NCBI RefSeq assembly: GCF_027941775.1
Contig: NZ_CP115917.1
Span: 726,001-790,000, forward strand
Reading direction: 5' to 3'
Source: Tenacibaculum pacificus
GTDB lineage: Bacteria; Bacteroidota; Bacteroidia; Flavobacteriales; Flavobacteriaceae
DNA: 64,000 nt
Both the position numbers and the translations under genes were made by a program. Positions 1 through 9,248 of the stretch are shown piece after piece (the stretch's first letter is position 1; each line of letters opens with the position of its first letter). The notes beneath the pieces are model-generated. The model was not told the origin of the DNA. It saw only the letters and a program-made list of their open reading frames with translations, and did not search any database.

Positions 1-720
1 TCTCCTTCAAAAGTTACTTTTTTATCAAGTGTTCCCTTAATTTTTAGGCTAGCTTTTTTATCAATAATTAAACCTGAATTTTTATGGAAATAAATTTTTG
101 CACCAGCATTAATAGTTAATGTTTTATTCGAAGGAACAGTAGCATAACCATAAATAACATATGACCTTTCATCAGTAAAATTTAATTCATCATCAGTTAA
201 AAATCGACCTTGAATATCGGTGCTTTCGCCATCAATAATTATGGTTTCGATTTCTGTGTTTTTTTTTGATGGAAATATAAAATAAGCATCTTGTATTAAA
301 GTAACTAAATCAACATTTTGCTGATTGTTTCCATTATCAAATAATAATTTATCAGTATATAATGGATCTGAAACAGTGTTAAAATCGACGGTAGTTTCTA
401 TAAAAACATACATACTATCATTTGCTAAAAGATCGATATCAGCAAAATGTTTTCCTGATAATCCATCAACATTTAAACGATATTTTGAATCGATTCCGTT
501 TTCTAATTTAATTTCAGGAATTGTAATTGATTTATTACTTCTATTATAGACTTTTAAACTGTAAGTAGTAGAGCCGATATTTGAAAAAATAGTATCTAAA
601 AATACGGTATCTTTTGAGAATTCTAACTTTCCAAAATTAGGAATTGTATTAAAATCTTTTCTACATTGAACTAACAACAATTAAAATAATAATAGATAAA
701 ATTAGTAGTAAATATCTCAT
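1..720 (-). CDS. Lipoprotein, N-terminal part (cut by window edge; probable frameshift)
   Basis: Reading the minus strand from the ATG at 718-720 gives a hydrophobic leader (MRYLLLILSIIILIVVSS). One base must be removed at 664-670 to continue into CRKDF, which then forms a perfect lipobox with Cys as the first mature residue. The frame stays open to base 1, about 220 residues, so the C-terminus lies outside the window. The mature part is Ser/Thr/Asn/Asp-rich and strand-like. Its last visible portion (YVIYGYATVPSNKTLTINAG, then IYFHKNSGLIIDKKAS) resembles the right-handed beta-helix proteins common in Flavobacteriaceae. It is probably an outer-membrane-anchored surface or periplasmic protein of unknown function. 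The extra base lies in the CATTGAA context shared by nine other frameshifts here, so I treat the gene as intact. Confidence 0.6.
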
Positions 721-766
721 ATATAATGTTGTTAGTTTTTTAAGTAACGTTTAAAATTGAAAGGTA

Positions 767-1807
767 TTATTTTTTAATCAATTCAATTTCAAATAATTTT
801 CCCCAGTGTTTTCCTGTAACAAATAAACGGTTGTTTTCTTTATCATAAGCAATTCCGTTTAAAACATCATCGTTGGCATCTAAAGTTTGATTTTTTGCAA
901 CAATATCTTTTAATCCGTTTAAGTTAGCAACACCATCAACAGCTCCTGTTTTAGGATTGATAATTAAAATAGAATTTTGTTGCCATTTATTGGCGTAAAT
1001 TTTTCCATTGATTAATTCAATTTCGTTTAAATTATCAATAGCATATTTATTTGTGTAAACCTGAATATTTCTTTTTTCAGCTTGATTTTTAGCATTCAAA
1101 AACCAAATTTTATTAGTTCCGTCAGATTTTATTAATTCAGTATCGTTATGTGTTAATCCCCAACCTTGATTACTGTTTTTATAATCAAATTCTCCAAGCT
1201 GTTTAAAAGTTTCTAAATCATAAATAAAACCTTTTCTCGATTGCCACGTTAACCAATAAATTTTATTGTTAAAAATGGTCATTCCTTCACCGAAATATTT
1301 TTTATCTAAATCAATTTTTTGAATAACTTCACCTGTTTTTAAGTCAACTTTTCGTAAAGTAGATTCACCTTTACGACCTGTTGTTTCGTATAAAAAGTCA
1401 TTTTTAAATTCTAAACCTTGTGTATAAGCATCTTTATCGTGTGGATAGGTATTTATAATTTTGTAAGAATATACTGCTGGAGCATTTTGTGCTAAAACCT
1501 CAATAGCCGCTGTAATTTTTTTCGATTTCTTCGGATAAAAAGCTAGCGCAGTAACTTCGTGCTTACCAACTCCAAAATCGGTAGTATTAATATTAACGCT
1601 TGTTTCAGTTTTGTTTACACGCTTTTTTTGAACAAATAAATGAACAGAATCTATTTTATCACCTTTAAGTTGTTCAAACTTAATAGCTGCTTTATCTCCT
1701 AAAGTAGTTTTTTTAGAGGTATTTAGTTTAAATTGATAGTCAGATTGACTACAAGAAGTGATGGTAACTATTGATAAAGCTAAGGCTAAGTAGGAGTAAA
1801 TACGCAT
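767..1807 (-). CDS. Glutaminyl-peptide cyclotransferase (glutamine cyclotransferase family) lipoprotein
   Basis: The 346-residue protein has a lipoprotein signal peptide (hydrophobic residues 5-18, lipobox ITSC at about 16-19). It is probably anchored in the periplasm or outer membrane. Residues 115-346 match the plant/bacterial-type glutamine cyclotransferase beta-propeller: YPHDKDAYTQGLEF near the start of the domain, LTWQSRKGFIYD in the middle, and FVTGKHWGKLFEIEL at the C-terminus. Family members convert N-terminal Gln of exported peptides to pyroglutamate. The 90-residue segment between lipobox and propeller looks like an Ig-like spacer, as is usual in Bacteroidota members. It stands alone, converging on the partial lipoprotein side and diverging from rpmE2. 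Family assignment is firm; the substrate is unknown. Confidence 0.88.
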   Translation of the reverse strand: MRIYSYLALALSIVTITSCSQSDYQFKLNTSKKTTLGDKAAIKFEQLKGDKIDSVHLFVQKKRVNKTETSVNINTTDFGVGKHEVTALAFYPKKSKKITAAIEVLAQNAPAVYSYKIINTYPHDKDAYTQGLEFKNDFLYETTGRKGESTLRKVDLKTGEVIQKIDLDKKYFGEGMTIFNNKIYWLTWQSRKGFIYDLETFKQLGEFDYKNSNQGWGLTHNDTELIKSDGTNKIWFLNAKNQAEKRNIQVYTNKYAIDNLNEIELINGKIYANKWQQNSILIINPKTGAVDGVANLNGLKDIVAKNQTLDANDDVLNGIAYDKENNRLFVTGKHWGKLFEIELIKK

Positions 1808-1866
1808 ATTTTATGGTTTGATTTCTTATTTATTCGATTACACTACAAATTAAAACAATTTATTTG

Positions 1867-1896
1867 TTTGAAAATTAAAAAATATGGTTAAATTTG
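1867..1896 (+). promoter_or_regulatory. Bacteroidota-type promoter upstream of rpmE2
   Basis: TTTG at 1867-1870 and TAAATTTG at 1889-1896 are separated by 18 bases. This closely fits the Bacteroidota primary sigma consensus (TTTG at -33, TAnnTTTG at -7, spacing about 19). It would give a roughly 90-base leader before the L31 gene at 1993, room for autoregulation by the ribosomal protein, although no specific structure was identified. Confidence 0.55.
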
Positions 1897-1992
1897 CAAC
1901 CTCAAACAGCTAAAAATATTTTTTAGTGTAAAACTTTACCATTTTTACAATGTTTGATAAAAAAATTAAACAATATTTAAAAGTCATTTAAG

Positions 1993-2244
1993 ATGCGTAA
2001 AGGAATACATCCAGAAAATTATAGAATGGTAGCTTTTAAAGATATGTCTAACGGAGATGTATTTTTAACACGTTCAACTGCTAACACTAAAGAAACTTTA
2101 GACGTAGAAGGAACAGAGTATCCATTAATCAAATTAGAAATTTCAAGAACTTCTCACCCTTTCTATACAGGTAAATCTAAATTAATTGATACTGCAGGAC
2201 GTATTGATAAGTTCAAAAATAAATACTCGAAGTTTAAAAAATAA
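1993..2244 (+). CDS. rpmE2: 50S ribosomal protein L31 type B
   Basis: The 83-residue protein begins [15 protein letters not shown] and ends in the basic tail NKYSKFKK, typical of type B L31. It contains no cysteines, so it is the zinc-independent (C-minus) form. In Proteobacteria this form replaces zinc-binding L31 under zinc limitation; in Flavobacteriaceae it is usually the only L31. It is a component of the large ribosomal subunit at the central protuberance/intersubunit bridge. It is monocistronic: promoter at 1867-1896 and a strong terminator 25 bases after the stop. Confidence 0.95.
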   Translation: MRKGIHPENYRMVAFKDMSNGDVFLTRSTANTKETLDVEGTEYPLIKLEISRTSHPFYTGKSKLIDTAGRIDKFKNKYSKFKK

Positions 2245-2268
2245 TTTCAAGTATCTACAATATTTAAA

Positions 2269-2297
2269 AGCTCTAACACTAGTTAGAGCTTTTTTTA
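2269..2297 (+). terminator. Rho-independent terminator of rpmE2
   Basis: A perfect 9-bp stem (AGCTCTAAC 2269-2277, GTTAGAGCT 2282-2290) with a 4-base loop is followed by seven or more T. It lies directly downstream of the L31 stop codon. Confidence 0.9.
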
Positions 2298-2337
2298 TGC
2301 CAAAAAACGTGTATTTTAGCCTATAAAATTTATAAAA

Positions 2338-3849
2338 ATGAGAGATACTATTCTAGCTATTATAATTGTTGTAAATGTTTTGTGTGGAGTGTTAGTGTAT
2401 TTTATGCCTGAAATGGGGAATTATATTTTATTAACCATTGCATCGGCAGTAACTTTATTAGCTTTATATGATGCTTTTATTCAGCAAAACCATTCTTTAA
2501 TGCGTTCTTTTCCTGTTGTGGCTCGATTGCGATGGGTTTTTGAAGAAGAACGTGAAAAAATTCAACAATATTTTATTGAAGATGATTTAAACGGAACGCC
2601 TATTAATCGTGAAAAAAGAAGTCTTGTTTATCAGCGTTCTAAAAAAGAAATTGAAACTGTTCCTTTTGGTACACAACATAATTTATATGAAAAAGGATAT
2701 GAATTTGTAAAACATTCTTTATTTCCAAAAGATCATCATCATATTACTGGAGAAAGAGTTCTTATTGGTTCAGATAAATGTACTCAAAAATATGATGCTT
2801 CTATTATTAATATTTCGGCAATGTCTTTTGGTTCGTTAAGTAAAAACGCAATTATGGCGTTAAATCAAGGTGCGAAAATGGCTGATTTTGCACATAATAC
2901 TGGCGAAGGTGGAATTTCACCATATCATTTACAAGGTGGTGATTTAATTTTTCAAGTAGGAACAGGTTATTTTGGAGCAGGAAAAAGTGTAAATGGAAAG
3001 CGTGTTTTTGATGCAGAAATTTTTAAAGAAAATGCCATCCGTCCTGAAGTAAAAATGATTGAAATTAAGTTTTCGCAAGGAGCTAAACCAGGTCACGGAG
3101 GTATTTTACCAGCCAAAAAAAACACAGAAGAAATTGCAAAAATCCGTTCTGTAGAACCTTTTACAAGAGTTGATTCTCCTCCAGGTCATTCGGCTTTTTC
3201 TAATTTTGATGAAATGATTATTTTTATTCAAGAAGTCAGAGATTTATCCGAAGGAAAACCTGTAGGAATTAAATTTTGTGTGGGTGATAATGATGAAATT
3301 GAAGCAATGATAAAAGCTTTTGCTGATGCGAATAATTATCCTGATTTTATTGCAGTTGATGGAGGTGAAGGAGGTACAGGTTCTGCGCCAATAGAATTTT
3401 CGAATTATATAGGAACACCATTATTAGACGGTTTGGCTTTTGTTAATAAAACTTTGAAAAAATATAAACTAAGAAATCAAATAAAAATTATAGCAAGTGG
3501 TAAGGCTATTGATGCTTTTGATATTGTAAAATACAAAGCATTGGGTGCCGATGTAATTGGTATGGCACGTAGTTTTATGTTAAGTTTAGGTTGTATTCAA
3601 GCGCGTGAATGTAATTTAGATACTTGTCCTGTTGGTGTTGCAACGCAAGAGGAAGATTTGGTAGAAGCTTTAGTGGTTGGCGATAAAAATGTTCGTGTTA
3701 AAAACTATCATAATAAAACTATTGAAGCCGTAAAAGAAGTGGTTGCAGCTATGGGAAAAGAATCGATTGCCGATATTAATGCAACACATATTTTTAGAAG
3801 AAATAAAGCAGGAGAAATACAGTCTTTAGATGCCGTATACGATTTATAA
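2338..3849 (+). CDS. FMN-binding glutamate synthase family protein (membrane-anchored)
   Basis: The 503-residue protein has two N-terminal hydrophobic segments (about 4-22 and 26-45), followed by a glutamate-synthase central/FMN domain. Visible family motifs are ISAMSFGSLS, NTGEGGISPYH, GGEGGTGSAP and GMARSFMLSLGC. The cysteine pattern C-x5-C-x4-C in GCIQARECNLDTCP matches the 3Fe-4S cluster spacing of glutamate synthase. There is no glutaminase domain, so it is not a complete GltB. Stand-alone GltS-like domain proteins of this size are common in Bacteroidota and their physiological reaction is unresolved. The ATG at 2338 follows the rpmE2 terminator, so the gene has its own transcript. It may run into the methyltransferase gene 54 bases downstream. 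Confidence 0.85.
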   Translation: MRDTILAIIIVVNVLCGVLVYFMPEMGNYILLTIASAVTLLALYDAFIQQNHSLMRSFPVVARLRWVFEEEREKIQQYFIEDDLNGTPINREKRSLVYQRSKKEIETVPFGTQHNLYEKGYEFVKHSLFPKDHHHITGERVLIGSDKCTQKYDASIINISAMSFGSLSKNAIMALNQGAKMADFAHNTGEGGISPYHLQGGDLIFQVGTGYFGAGKSVNGKRVFDAEIFKENAIRPEVKMIEIKFSQGAKPGHGGILPAKKNTEEIAKIRSVEPFTRVDSPPGHSAFSNFDEMIIFIQEVRDLSEGKPVGIKFCVGDNDEIEAMIKAFADANNYPDFIAVDGGEGGTGSAPIEFSNYIGTPLLDGLAFVNKTLKKYKLRNQIKIIASGKAIDAFDIVKYKALGADVIGMARSFMLSLGCIQARECNLDTCPVGVATQEEDLVEALVVGDKNVRVKNYHNKTIEAVKEVVAAMGKESIADINATHIFRRNKAGEIQSLDAVYDL

Positions 3850-3903
3850 AAATAATAATTAATTAAATATCAGTTCGAAATTCGTGGAGAACTTATCAAT
3901 ATA

Positions 3904-4998
3904 ATGGAAACAAAATTACAATTAAACGCTAAAAAATATCAATTAGAAAGGTATCCTAAAACTGATGACAAATCATTACGTGCTTGGAGCAATGCAGAGT
4001 TATTAACACTTGATTATATTACCGATTTACAGGTAAATAATATTCATTTATACAATGATAGATTTGGTATTTTTAATACGTTATTAAATACCAAAAAATT
4101 AACGACTATTTGGGCGTATGCAAGTCAGAAAAAAGCAATTACTCAAAATTTAAATTTAAATAATTTACCTACGGATGTTGTTTATAAAACACCTTTAGAT
4201 ACTTTAGAAAAGGTTGATTTAGCTTTAATTAAATTACCAAAATCGGTAGAGTTGTTTGAGTTGTTTTTAGAACAAATCTATAAAAATGCCGATGAAAATA
4301 CTGTGGTTGTTTGTGGTTTTATGACGAAATATTTTTCTCATTCTTATCTGAAAAAAGCCGAAAGATATTTTGAAGAAGTAGAACAAACCAATGCTTGGAA
4401 AAAAGCAAGATTGTTAGTTTTAAAAACGCCTAAAAAAGACATTCAAGAAAAAGAATTATTGAATGAAATTCCTTGGAAAGAAGATTCTATAAAGCAATAT
4501 TATGGTGTTTTTTCTTCGGATAAAATTGATTACGGAACACAGTTTTTCTTAGAAAATTTAAAAGTACAGGAAAACGAACTAAAAGTGTTAGATGTTGCTT
4601 CTGGTAACGGTGTTATTGCTTACGATGTTTTGGCTCAAAACCCAAAGGCGGAAGTAACTTTAGTCGATGATTTTAATGTAGCAATTGCTTCTTCTAAATT
4701 AAATATAACAGCAGAAAATGCAAAATTTGTTTGCGCTGATAATTTAGATGATTTAGAAACAGCAAGTTTTGATTTAGTAGTTTCTAATCCACCGTTTCAC
4801 TTTGAACACGAAAATAATATTGAAGTAACAATTGCTTTATTTAAAGGAGTAGCACGTTGTTTAAAATCAAGCGGACGTTTTGTATTAGTAGCAAATACAC
4901 ATTTGAATTACAAAACGCATTTAGAGAAAGTTTTTACCAATATAAAAATAATAGGAAACACTAAAAAGTTTCATATTATTGAATGTAAAAATCATTAA
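3904..4998 (+). CDS. RsmC/RlmG-like rRNA guanine-N2 methyltransferase
   Basis: The 364-residue protein has the two-lobe build of RsmC/RlmG. The N-terminal lobe (about 1-190) is a degenerate methyltransferase fold. The C-terminal small methyltransferase domain (about 195-360) carries the SAM motif LDVASGNGVIAYD and the catalytic SNPPFH motif of N2-guanine methyltransferases. Length lies between E. coli RsmC (about 343) and RlmG (about 378), so 16S versus 23S specificity cannot be decided from sequence alone. Cytoplasmic. It starts at ATG 3904, 54 bases after the upstream gene on the same strand. Confidence 0.75.
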   Translation: METKLQLNAKKYQLERYPKTDDKSLRAWSNAELLTLDYITDLQVNNIHLYNDRFGIFNTLLNTKKLTTIWAYASQKKAITQNLNLNNLPTDVVYKTPLDTLEKVDLALIKLPKSVELFELFLEQIYKNADENTVVVCGFMTKYFSHSYLKKAERYFEEVEQTNAWKKARLLVLKTPKKDIQEKELLNEIPWKEDSIKQYYGVFSSDKIDYGTQFFLENLKVQENELKVLDVASGNGVIAYDVLAQNPKAEVTLVDDFNVAIASSKLNITAENAKFVCADNLDDLETASFDLVVSNPPFHFEHENNIEVTIALFKGVARCLKSSGRFVLVANTHLNYKTHLEKVFTNIKIIGNTKKFHIIECKNH

Positions 4999-5062
4999 GA
5001 TTTTCATAATTATGAAATTATCTTTTAAAGCCTTTTATTTATAAAATTTAAATAAAAGATAT

Positions 5063-5145
5063 AATCTTGTTTAGTAGAAATATTAAACAAGATTAAAATT
5101 ATTTTATATATTTATCGCTATTATTTAAGTAATAATAGCGATAAA
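5063..5145 (+). promoter_or_regulatory. Two consecutive hairpins in the leader of the M48-like gene
   Basis: The first inverted repeat (arms 5063-5073 and 5084-5094, 11 bp, 10-base loop) is followed by a second, perfect 15-bp hairpin (arms 5111-5125 and 5131-5145, 5-base loop). The second ends only 14 bases before the ATG at 5160. Neither has a clean T-run, so they are poor intrinsic terminators. They could be an operator pair, an RNA leader structure limiting translation, or weak terminators of the upstream methyltransferase gene. Confidence 0.4.
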
Positions 5146-5159
5146 ATTAAATATAAAAG

Positions 5160-7593
5160 ATGAATCAGAAATTAATTAAAGAAAATCATAGTTATAAAAT
5201 TTTTCACCCTGATTCATTTACTTTACAAAACTTAAAAGAGTATTTAAAAAATATTTTTTCTGAATCAAAAGCTAAACAAAAATATCACCTAGAAATAGAA
5301 AATGATAATTTATATATTACAACTGAATTAGTTTATAAAGGGAGTGAAAAATTAAAATATAAAGAATATCAGTTTTATCAAACGAATAATAATACGCTTA
5401 AAATTGTTTGTAAAAAAGTAAAAGTCGAAGAGGAAATTATTGAAAAATACGAGTCAATAAATTCTAAAAAAGATACCTTAATTAAAGAAGTTATTTCTTT
5501 TATAAACGACTTGTTAGACTTAAATAATAGCTTTACAAATAAAAATAATTTTATCTCTTCATTGTCTTTAGAGCATTGAAAATAATATTCTGTATTTCTG
5601 TAATCCTCAAGAAATAGTATTGTCTTGTTTGCCAGTTACTAGCGTAAAAAGTGAGGTTTTTAAATTGTCTAAAAATAATGAGTATTATATATTATTGACA
5701 AATTTTAGAACGCAAATAGTTATAATAAATGAAGAGCAAGAAACAGTGTTTTTTGATATTTCAAAATACGAATTAATATACAAAGAGAAAATAGGTAAAG
5801 ATTATATATCTAGCGATAAATTTTCATTTTACACAGAATTTTGGAATAGTAATTTACTTGCTTCGATACAACATATTTTAAGAAAGATAACTTCTAACAG
5901 AGTTGCTATTTTTACAGATGTTTTATGGAATAATTATGCGAAAGGAGAAAAAGAAATAGCGAATATAGAAGCGATGTATCATTTCGGATACAAGCAAACC
6001 AATATTACCAAGACTTTATTTAAAGCAATATTAGTTCCTGCTTTTACCAAAAAAGAATTTACAGAAACAGCCTTAGAAGAATGTGCTTTATTTGATTTAA
6101 TTCAAGCGAATATAAATACAGGAACTATAATTACAGCGATTTTTACTGAATGGGAAATATCTTTAAAGGAACAACTGAAGTTTTTATCTTTTTTAATATC
6201 GAATAAAGAATGTTTTACGTTGATTAACATCACCGATTTTTATGATAAATTAGTTGAAACCTTTATAAATGATAAGAAAAATAAAAAAGATATTGAATTC
6301 AATCTAAAATATATTGATTATTTAAAAGAAACTGAGCAATCTTATAAAGCGATTCCTTTTGCTGAAAAAGTCTTATCTGAATTAGAAGAAAATAGCATTC
6401 TCGAAATGTTATCCGATAATAAAATAAATATTATAGGAGGTGAAGACGTTAATTTAATCCGTATAAAAATTTTAGAAGACTTAGTGTTTTTTAAAAAAGA
6501 AATAGGTGAAGCTTATAAAACTGAATTAGTAGCGTTAGCAGTAATGCAACCTTTGTTATTATCGCGTATAAAGGAATTAAAAACATTAAATGATTTTAGA
6601 ATTACTGAAAAAGCAAATACGATTATAAGCTTATTTGAAACTTTAGATTTTTTTACAGATTCTAAAGAAGCTTCAATTATTTTAAGTAAAGAATATTCAA
6701 AAGAGTATTTGTACGATAAAGTATTTCCGAAATGTTTTAAAGAAGAAAAAGGTTTTTTAGATAGTTTTACCAAAATTATAGCACAAGTAGATGGACCTGA
6801 TTATAAGGAAGTACTTAAATTTTCAGAAAAAATAACAAATCAAAATTACCCGATAGTACATGAGGTTTTTGAAACTGTAAAAACGTCTTTATCATTGCCT
6901 AATATTCAATGTTTTTTAGGAAGAGGTGATTATTCAGGTAGTTTAATAGGAGTAGAAAATACTCCTGATTTTTTATTAATCGGTTCTGATTATCTGAAAA
7001 TTTCAAGTAATACTTATTTATCAAAAGTAGAATTGCAATTTGCAATGACACTTGAATTGAGCCATATTTTATTTGAGCATACCAAAATTACTTCTGGCGA
7101 TGTTTGGAGAGGCGCAAAAAATAAAAGTGTTGATATGGTTCAAACACTACTTGTTGCACTTCCTATTTTGGGTTCTTTAGGTGGCGTTTTAGGTAAATTA
7201 TCTAGTGTATCGAATTTTTCTAAAGTTTTTAATAATATTGATAAGGTAACGAATGTTTTAGATAAAGGACAATTATTTATTGAATATGGAAGTAAAATAG
7301 AAAATGTTATTTCTAAAGATACAGAAAAAGAGAGAAGTTTATTAATAACATCAAGGTTAATGGAGGTTTCAGCTGATAGTATCGGTTTGTTACTTACAGA
7401 AAATTTAGAAGCTTGTGTACGTACTATGTTTAAAGTGTCGGCAAATTATAATGTTATTAAAGAAATTATAGATACTAAAGGAATTTTTTACTTTTTAAAT
7501 TTAAAAAATGAAAAAGACGAGTTTATTAATCAAGAATATGTTTTTAGATTAAAATCACTTTTAAGTTTCTATCTTATTACAGATTTTGAATAA
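5160..7593 (+). CDS. M48-like metallopeptidase homologue with degenerate zinc motif (probable frameshift)
   Basis: A 139-residue frame (5160-5579) runs into TGA, and the next frame is open immediately afterwards (5572 on). Removing one base in CATTGAA at 5574-5580 joins them as LEH-ENNILYF, giving about 810 residues. The N-terminal part is a mixed alpha/beta domain without a recognised family; the middle is helical. Around 7030-7080 the order resembles M48 peptidases: ELQFAMTLELSHILFEH, where HExxH is expected. The first His is Leu (CTT at 7051-7053), while Glu and the second His are kept. Further on, LMEVSADSIGLLL (from 7360) matches the third-ligand helix (ExxxD) of M48. A hydrophobic stretch (LLVALPILGSLGGVLG) lies between. 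It is probably a non-catalytic or altered homologue; function unknown. A TTG start at 5620 is the alternative if the frames are separate. Confidence 0.5.
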
Positions 7594-7629
7594 TATTTTT
7601 TTGAAAATAAACATGATATTAAAACAAAA

Positions 7630-7655
7630 AAACCTCACTAATTAAGTGAGGTTTT
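7630..7655. terminator. Bidirectional terminator between the M48-like gene and hdc
   Basis: Arms AAACCTCACT (7630-7639) and AGTGAGGTTT (7645-7654) form a 10-bp stem with a 5-base loop. There is a T-run on the minus strand (As from about 7624) and a short one on plus, so it serves both converging genes. Confidence 0.8.
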
Positions 7656-7676
7656 ACTATTTACTTGTAATATAAG

Positions 7677-8846
7677 TTAACTTAATGAGTAATCAAAAGT
7701 AGCTTCTTCTTCAATAGTAGGTTCTGTACAGTTTTTTATATCGTTGATAAAATTATCAATTTGTGTTTTTGTTACGTTTGGCATACAGATTACATGTGAA
7801 ATATCGCCTTCGGTTGCTAATTGCCATTTATCTTTAATTGTTTTAGATGTTTTAGGTAAAACTACTGTAATAGCATTAGGGTTTCTCCACGCTTTAATTC
7901 CAATATTATTTAATTCTTTTTCACAATATTCAGCAACTTCTAAACTATTTTGATAGCGTTTTTGTAAACCTTCTACACCTAATTTTTTTAAGGCATACCA
8001 TAAAAATAATGGAGAATGTCCGTTACGAGAACCTGTTATAGTCGTATCTAACGAGCCGATATACGAAATTCCTTTTGCTATGCGATCTCGATTAGAACGC
8101 TTTGCCATTAATACGCCTGTTGGAATTGGAGAGCCAATAAATTTATGTCCGCTAATAGAAATACTATCTGCGCCATCCATAAAATCGAAGGGTAAGCGAG
8201 GTTGCATAAAAGCACCAAATGAACCTGCTAAAGCAGCATCGCAATGAATATAATTATCTTGAATAGCTAGGTTACCTAAAATGCGTTTTATTTTAGAAAT
8301 ATCATCTTTTGCTTCTTTCATTGTTGTTCCAAAAGTAGCCAACACAATTACAGGTTTATGACGATTCATTCGTACGGTACTTTCAAAATCTTCATAATCT
8401 ATTTCTCCGTTTTCTTGCGATTTTATAACAATACTAGGAATGTTTAATAAATGAATGTTTTTACGAATACTATAATGTGTAGATTCTGAATAATAAACAA
8501 TTGCCTTTGGATATAATTCACGAGCAAGATATAAACCGTATAAATTACTTTCAGAACCTCCGTTGGTTACATATCCCCAAAAATCTTTAGGATTTGCTCT
8601 AAATAATTTGGCGAAAAAAGCAACAACTTCACGTTCCATTTCGTGTGTTTGTACTTGATAAGTTCCTTTTTCAAAGGGATCACCTAGATTGTTGATAGGA
8701 AACTGAAAGAATTCGTTTAAGTCAGAATAATCAAAATCTTTTGAAACAGGATATCCTAAAAAACTATCACGAGCCGTTGTTAATTGTTCTTTAAGCCTAT
8801 TTAATTTTTGTTGATTTTCTTCGGATAAATTTTTAAAACCTGCCAT
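7677..8846 (-). CDS. hdc: Histidine decarboxylase (PLP-dependent, group II)
   Basis: The 389-residue protein has the fold and motifs of the short PLP-dependent histidine decarboxylases. GYVTNGGSESNLYGLY (from residue 91) binds cofactor phosphate, STHYS gives the ring-stacking His124, HCDAALAG gives Asp203, and ISGHKFIG gives the Schiff-base Lys235. It would convert L-histidine to histamine plus CO2 in the cytoplasm. Length is close to the usual 378. It is monocistronic: a TAnnTTTG promoter lies 20 bases upstream and a terminator just downstream. No histidine/histamine antiporter is adjacent, which is unusual for acid-resistance systems. Related serine- or aromatic-specific group II enzymes remain possible. 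Confidence 0.8.
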   Translation of the reverse strand: MAGFKNLSEENQQKLNRLKEQLTTARDSFLGYPVSKDFDYSDLNEFFQFPINNLGDPFEKGTYQVQTHEMEREVVAFFAKLFRANPKDFWGYVTNGGSESNLYGLYLARELYPKAIVYYSESTHYSIRKNIHLLNIPSIVIKSQENGEIDYEDFESTVRMNRHKPVIVLATFGTTMKEAKDDISKIKRILGNLAIQDNYIHCDAALAGSFGAFMQPRLPFDFMDGADSISISGHKFIGSPIPTGVLMAKRSNRDRIAKGISYIGSLDTTITGSRNGHSPLFLWYALKKLGVEGLQKRYQNSLEVAEYCEKELNNIGIKAWRNPNAITVVLPKTSKTIKDKWQLATEGDISHVICMPNVTKTQIDNFINDIKNCTEPTIEEEATFDYSLS

Positions 8847-8865
8847 CTTTATGATATTTAGCCAT

Positions 8866-8873
8866 CAAAAGTA
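8866..8873 (-). promoter_or_regulatory. -7 element of the hdc promoter
   Basis: On the minus strand TACTTTTG (8866-8873) fits TAnnTTTG and lies 20 bases upstream of the hdc ATG. A -33 box is not clear. Confidence 0.4.
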
Positions 8874-9068
8874 GTTGAATGGATAATATGAGTCAGTTTT
8901 TATGTTAAAGTTTAGATTATTTTTCTGTTTATTTTATTTATTTAGATAAAAAATCTAAAATTATGTTTTTGGAATACTTTTAATAGAAAAAACACAGTTT
9001 TATAAAGATATTATTTTCTGATAAAAAAGGTGAATTCATGCACTTTTTTTAAGGTTGTTCAGGTTTTT

Positions 9069-9155
9069 AGCCCCGATTGAAGCAATTGTTTGAGCTCTTT
9101 TTTGTTTTTTTCTTTTAAAAACAAAAAAAGCGAGTGCGGAAAGCGGGAATAGCTT
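9069..9155. repeat. Flavobacterial palindromic intergenic repeat, copy 1
   Basis: The 87-base element starts AGCCCCGATTGAAGC and ends CGGGAATAGCTTC. Its centre is a large imperfect hairpin (GAGCTCTTTTTTGTTTTT against AAAAACAAAAAAAGCGAG). A near-identical copy in inverted orientation lies at 63752-63834, and a related one at 21196-21278. It lies in the 402-base gap 8847-9248, which otherwise holds only the hdc promoter and the gcvP terminator. It has no coding capacity. Confidence 0.85.
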
Positions 9156-9185
9156 CAAATAAAATTAATAGAGAAAAATAATTTC

Positions 9186-9218
9186 AAAAAAAAACCTCAC
9201 CATTTCTGATGAGGTTTT
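9186..9218 (-). terminator. Terminator of gcvP
   Basis: Read on the minus strand, a 9-bp stem (AAAACCTCA at 9210-9218, partner at 9191-9199) with a 10-base loop is followed by nine T (plus-strand As 9186-9194). It is 31 bases past the gcvP stop. Confidence 0.85.
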
Positions 9219-9248
9219 CGAATTTATAAAAAATTTATAAAGAAGATT

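Noticed and set aside
325..549. Open frame on the plus strand within the first lipoprotein gene
   Set aside because: It lies antisense to a lipoprotein frame with a proper lipobox and has no signals of its own.
9069..9155. Insertion sequence remnant
   Set aside because: No transposase fragment or target duplication is visible; it fits a short palindromic repeat family better.
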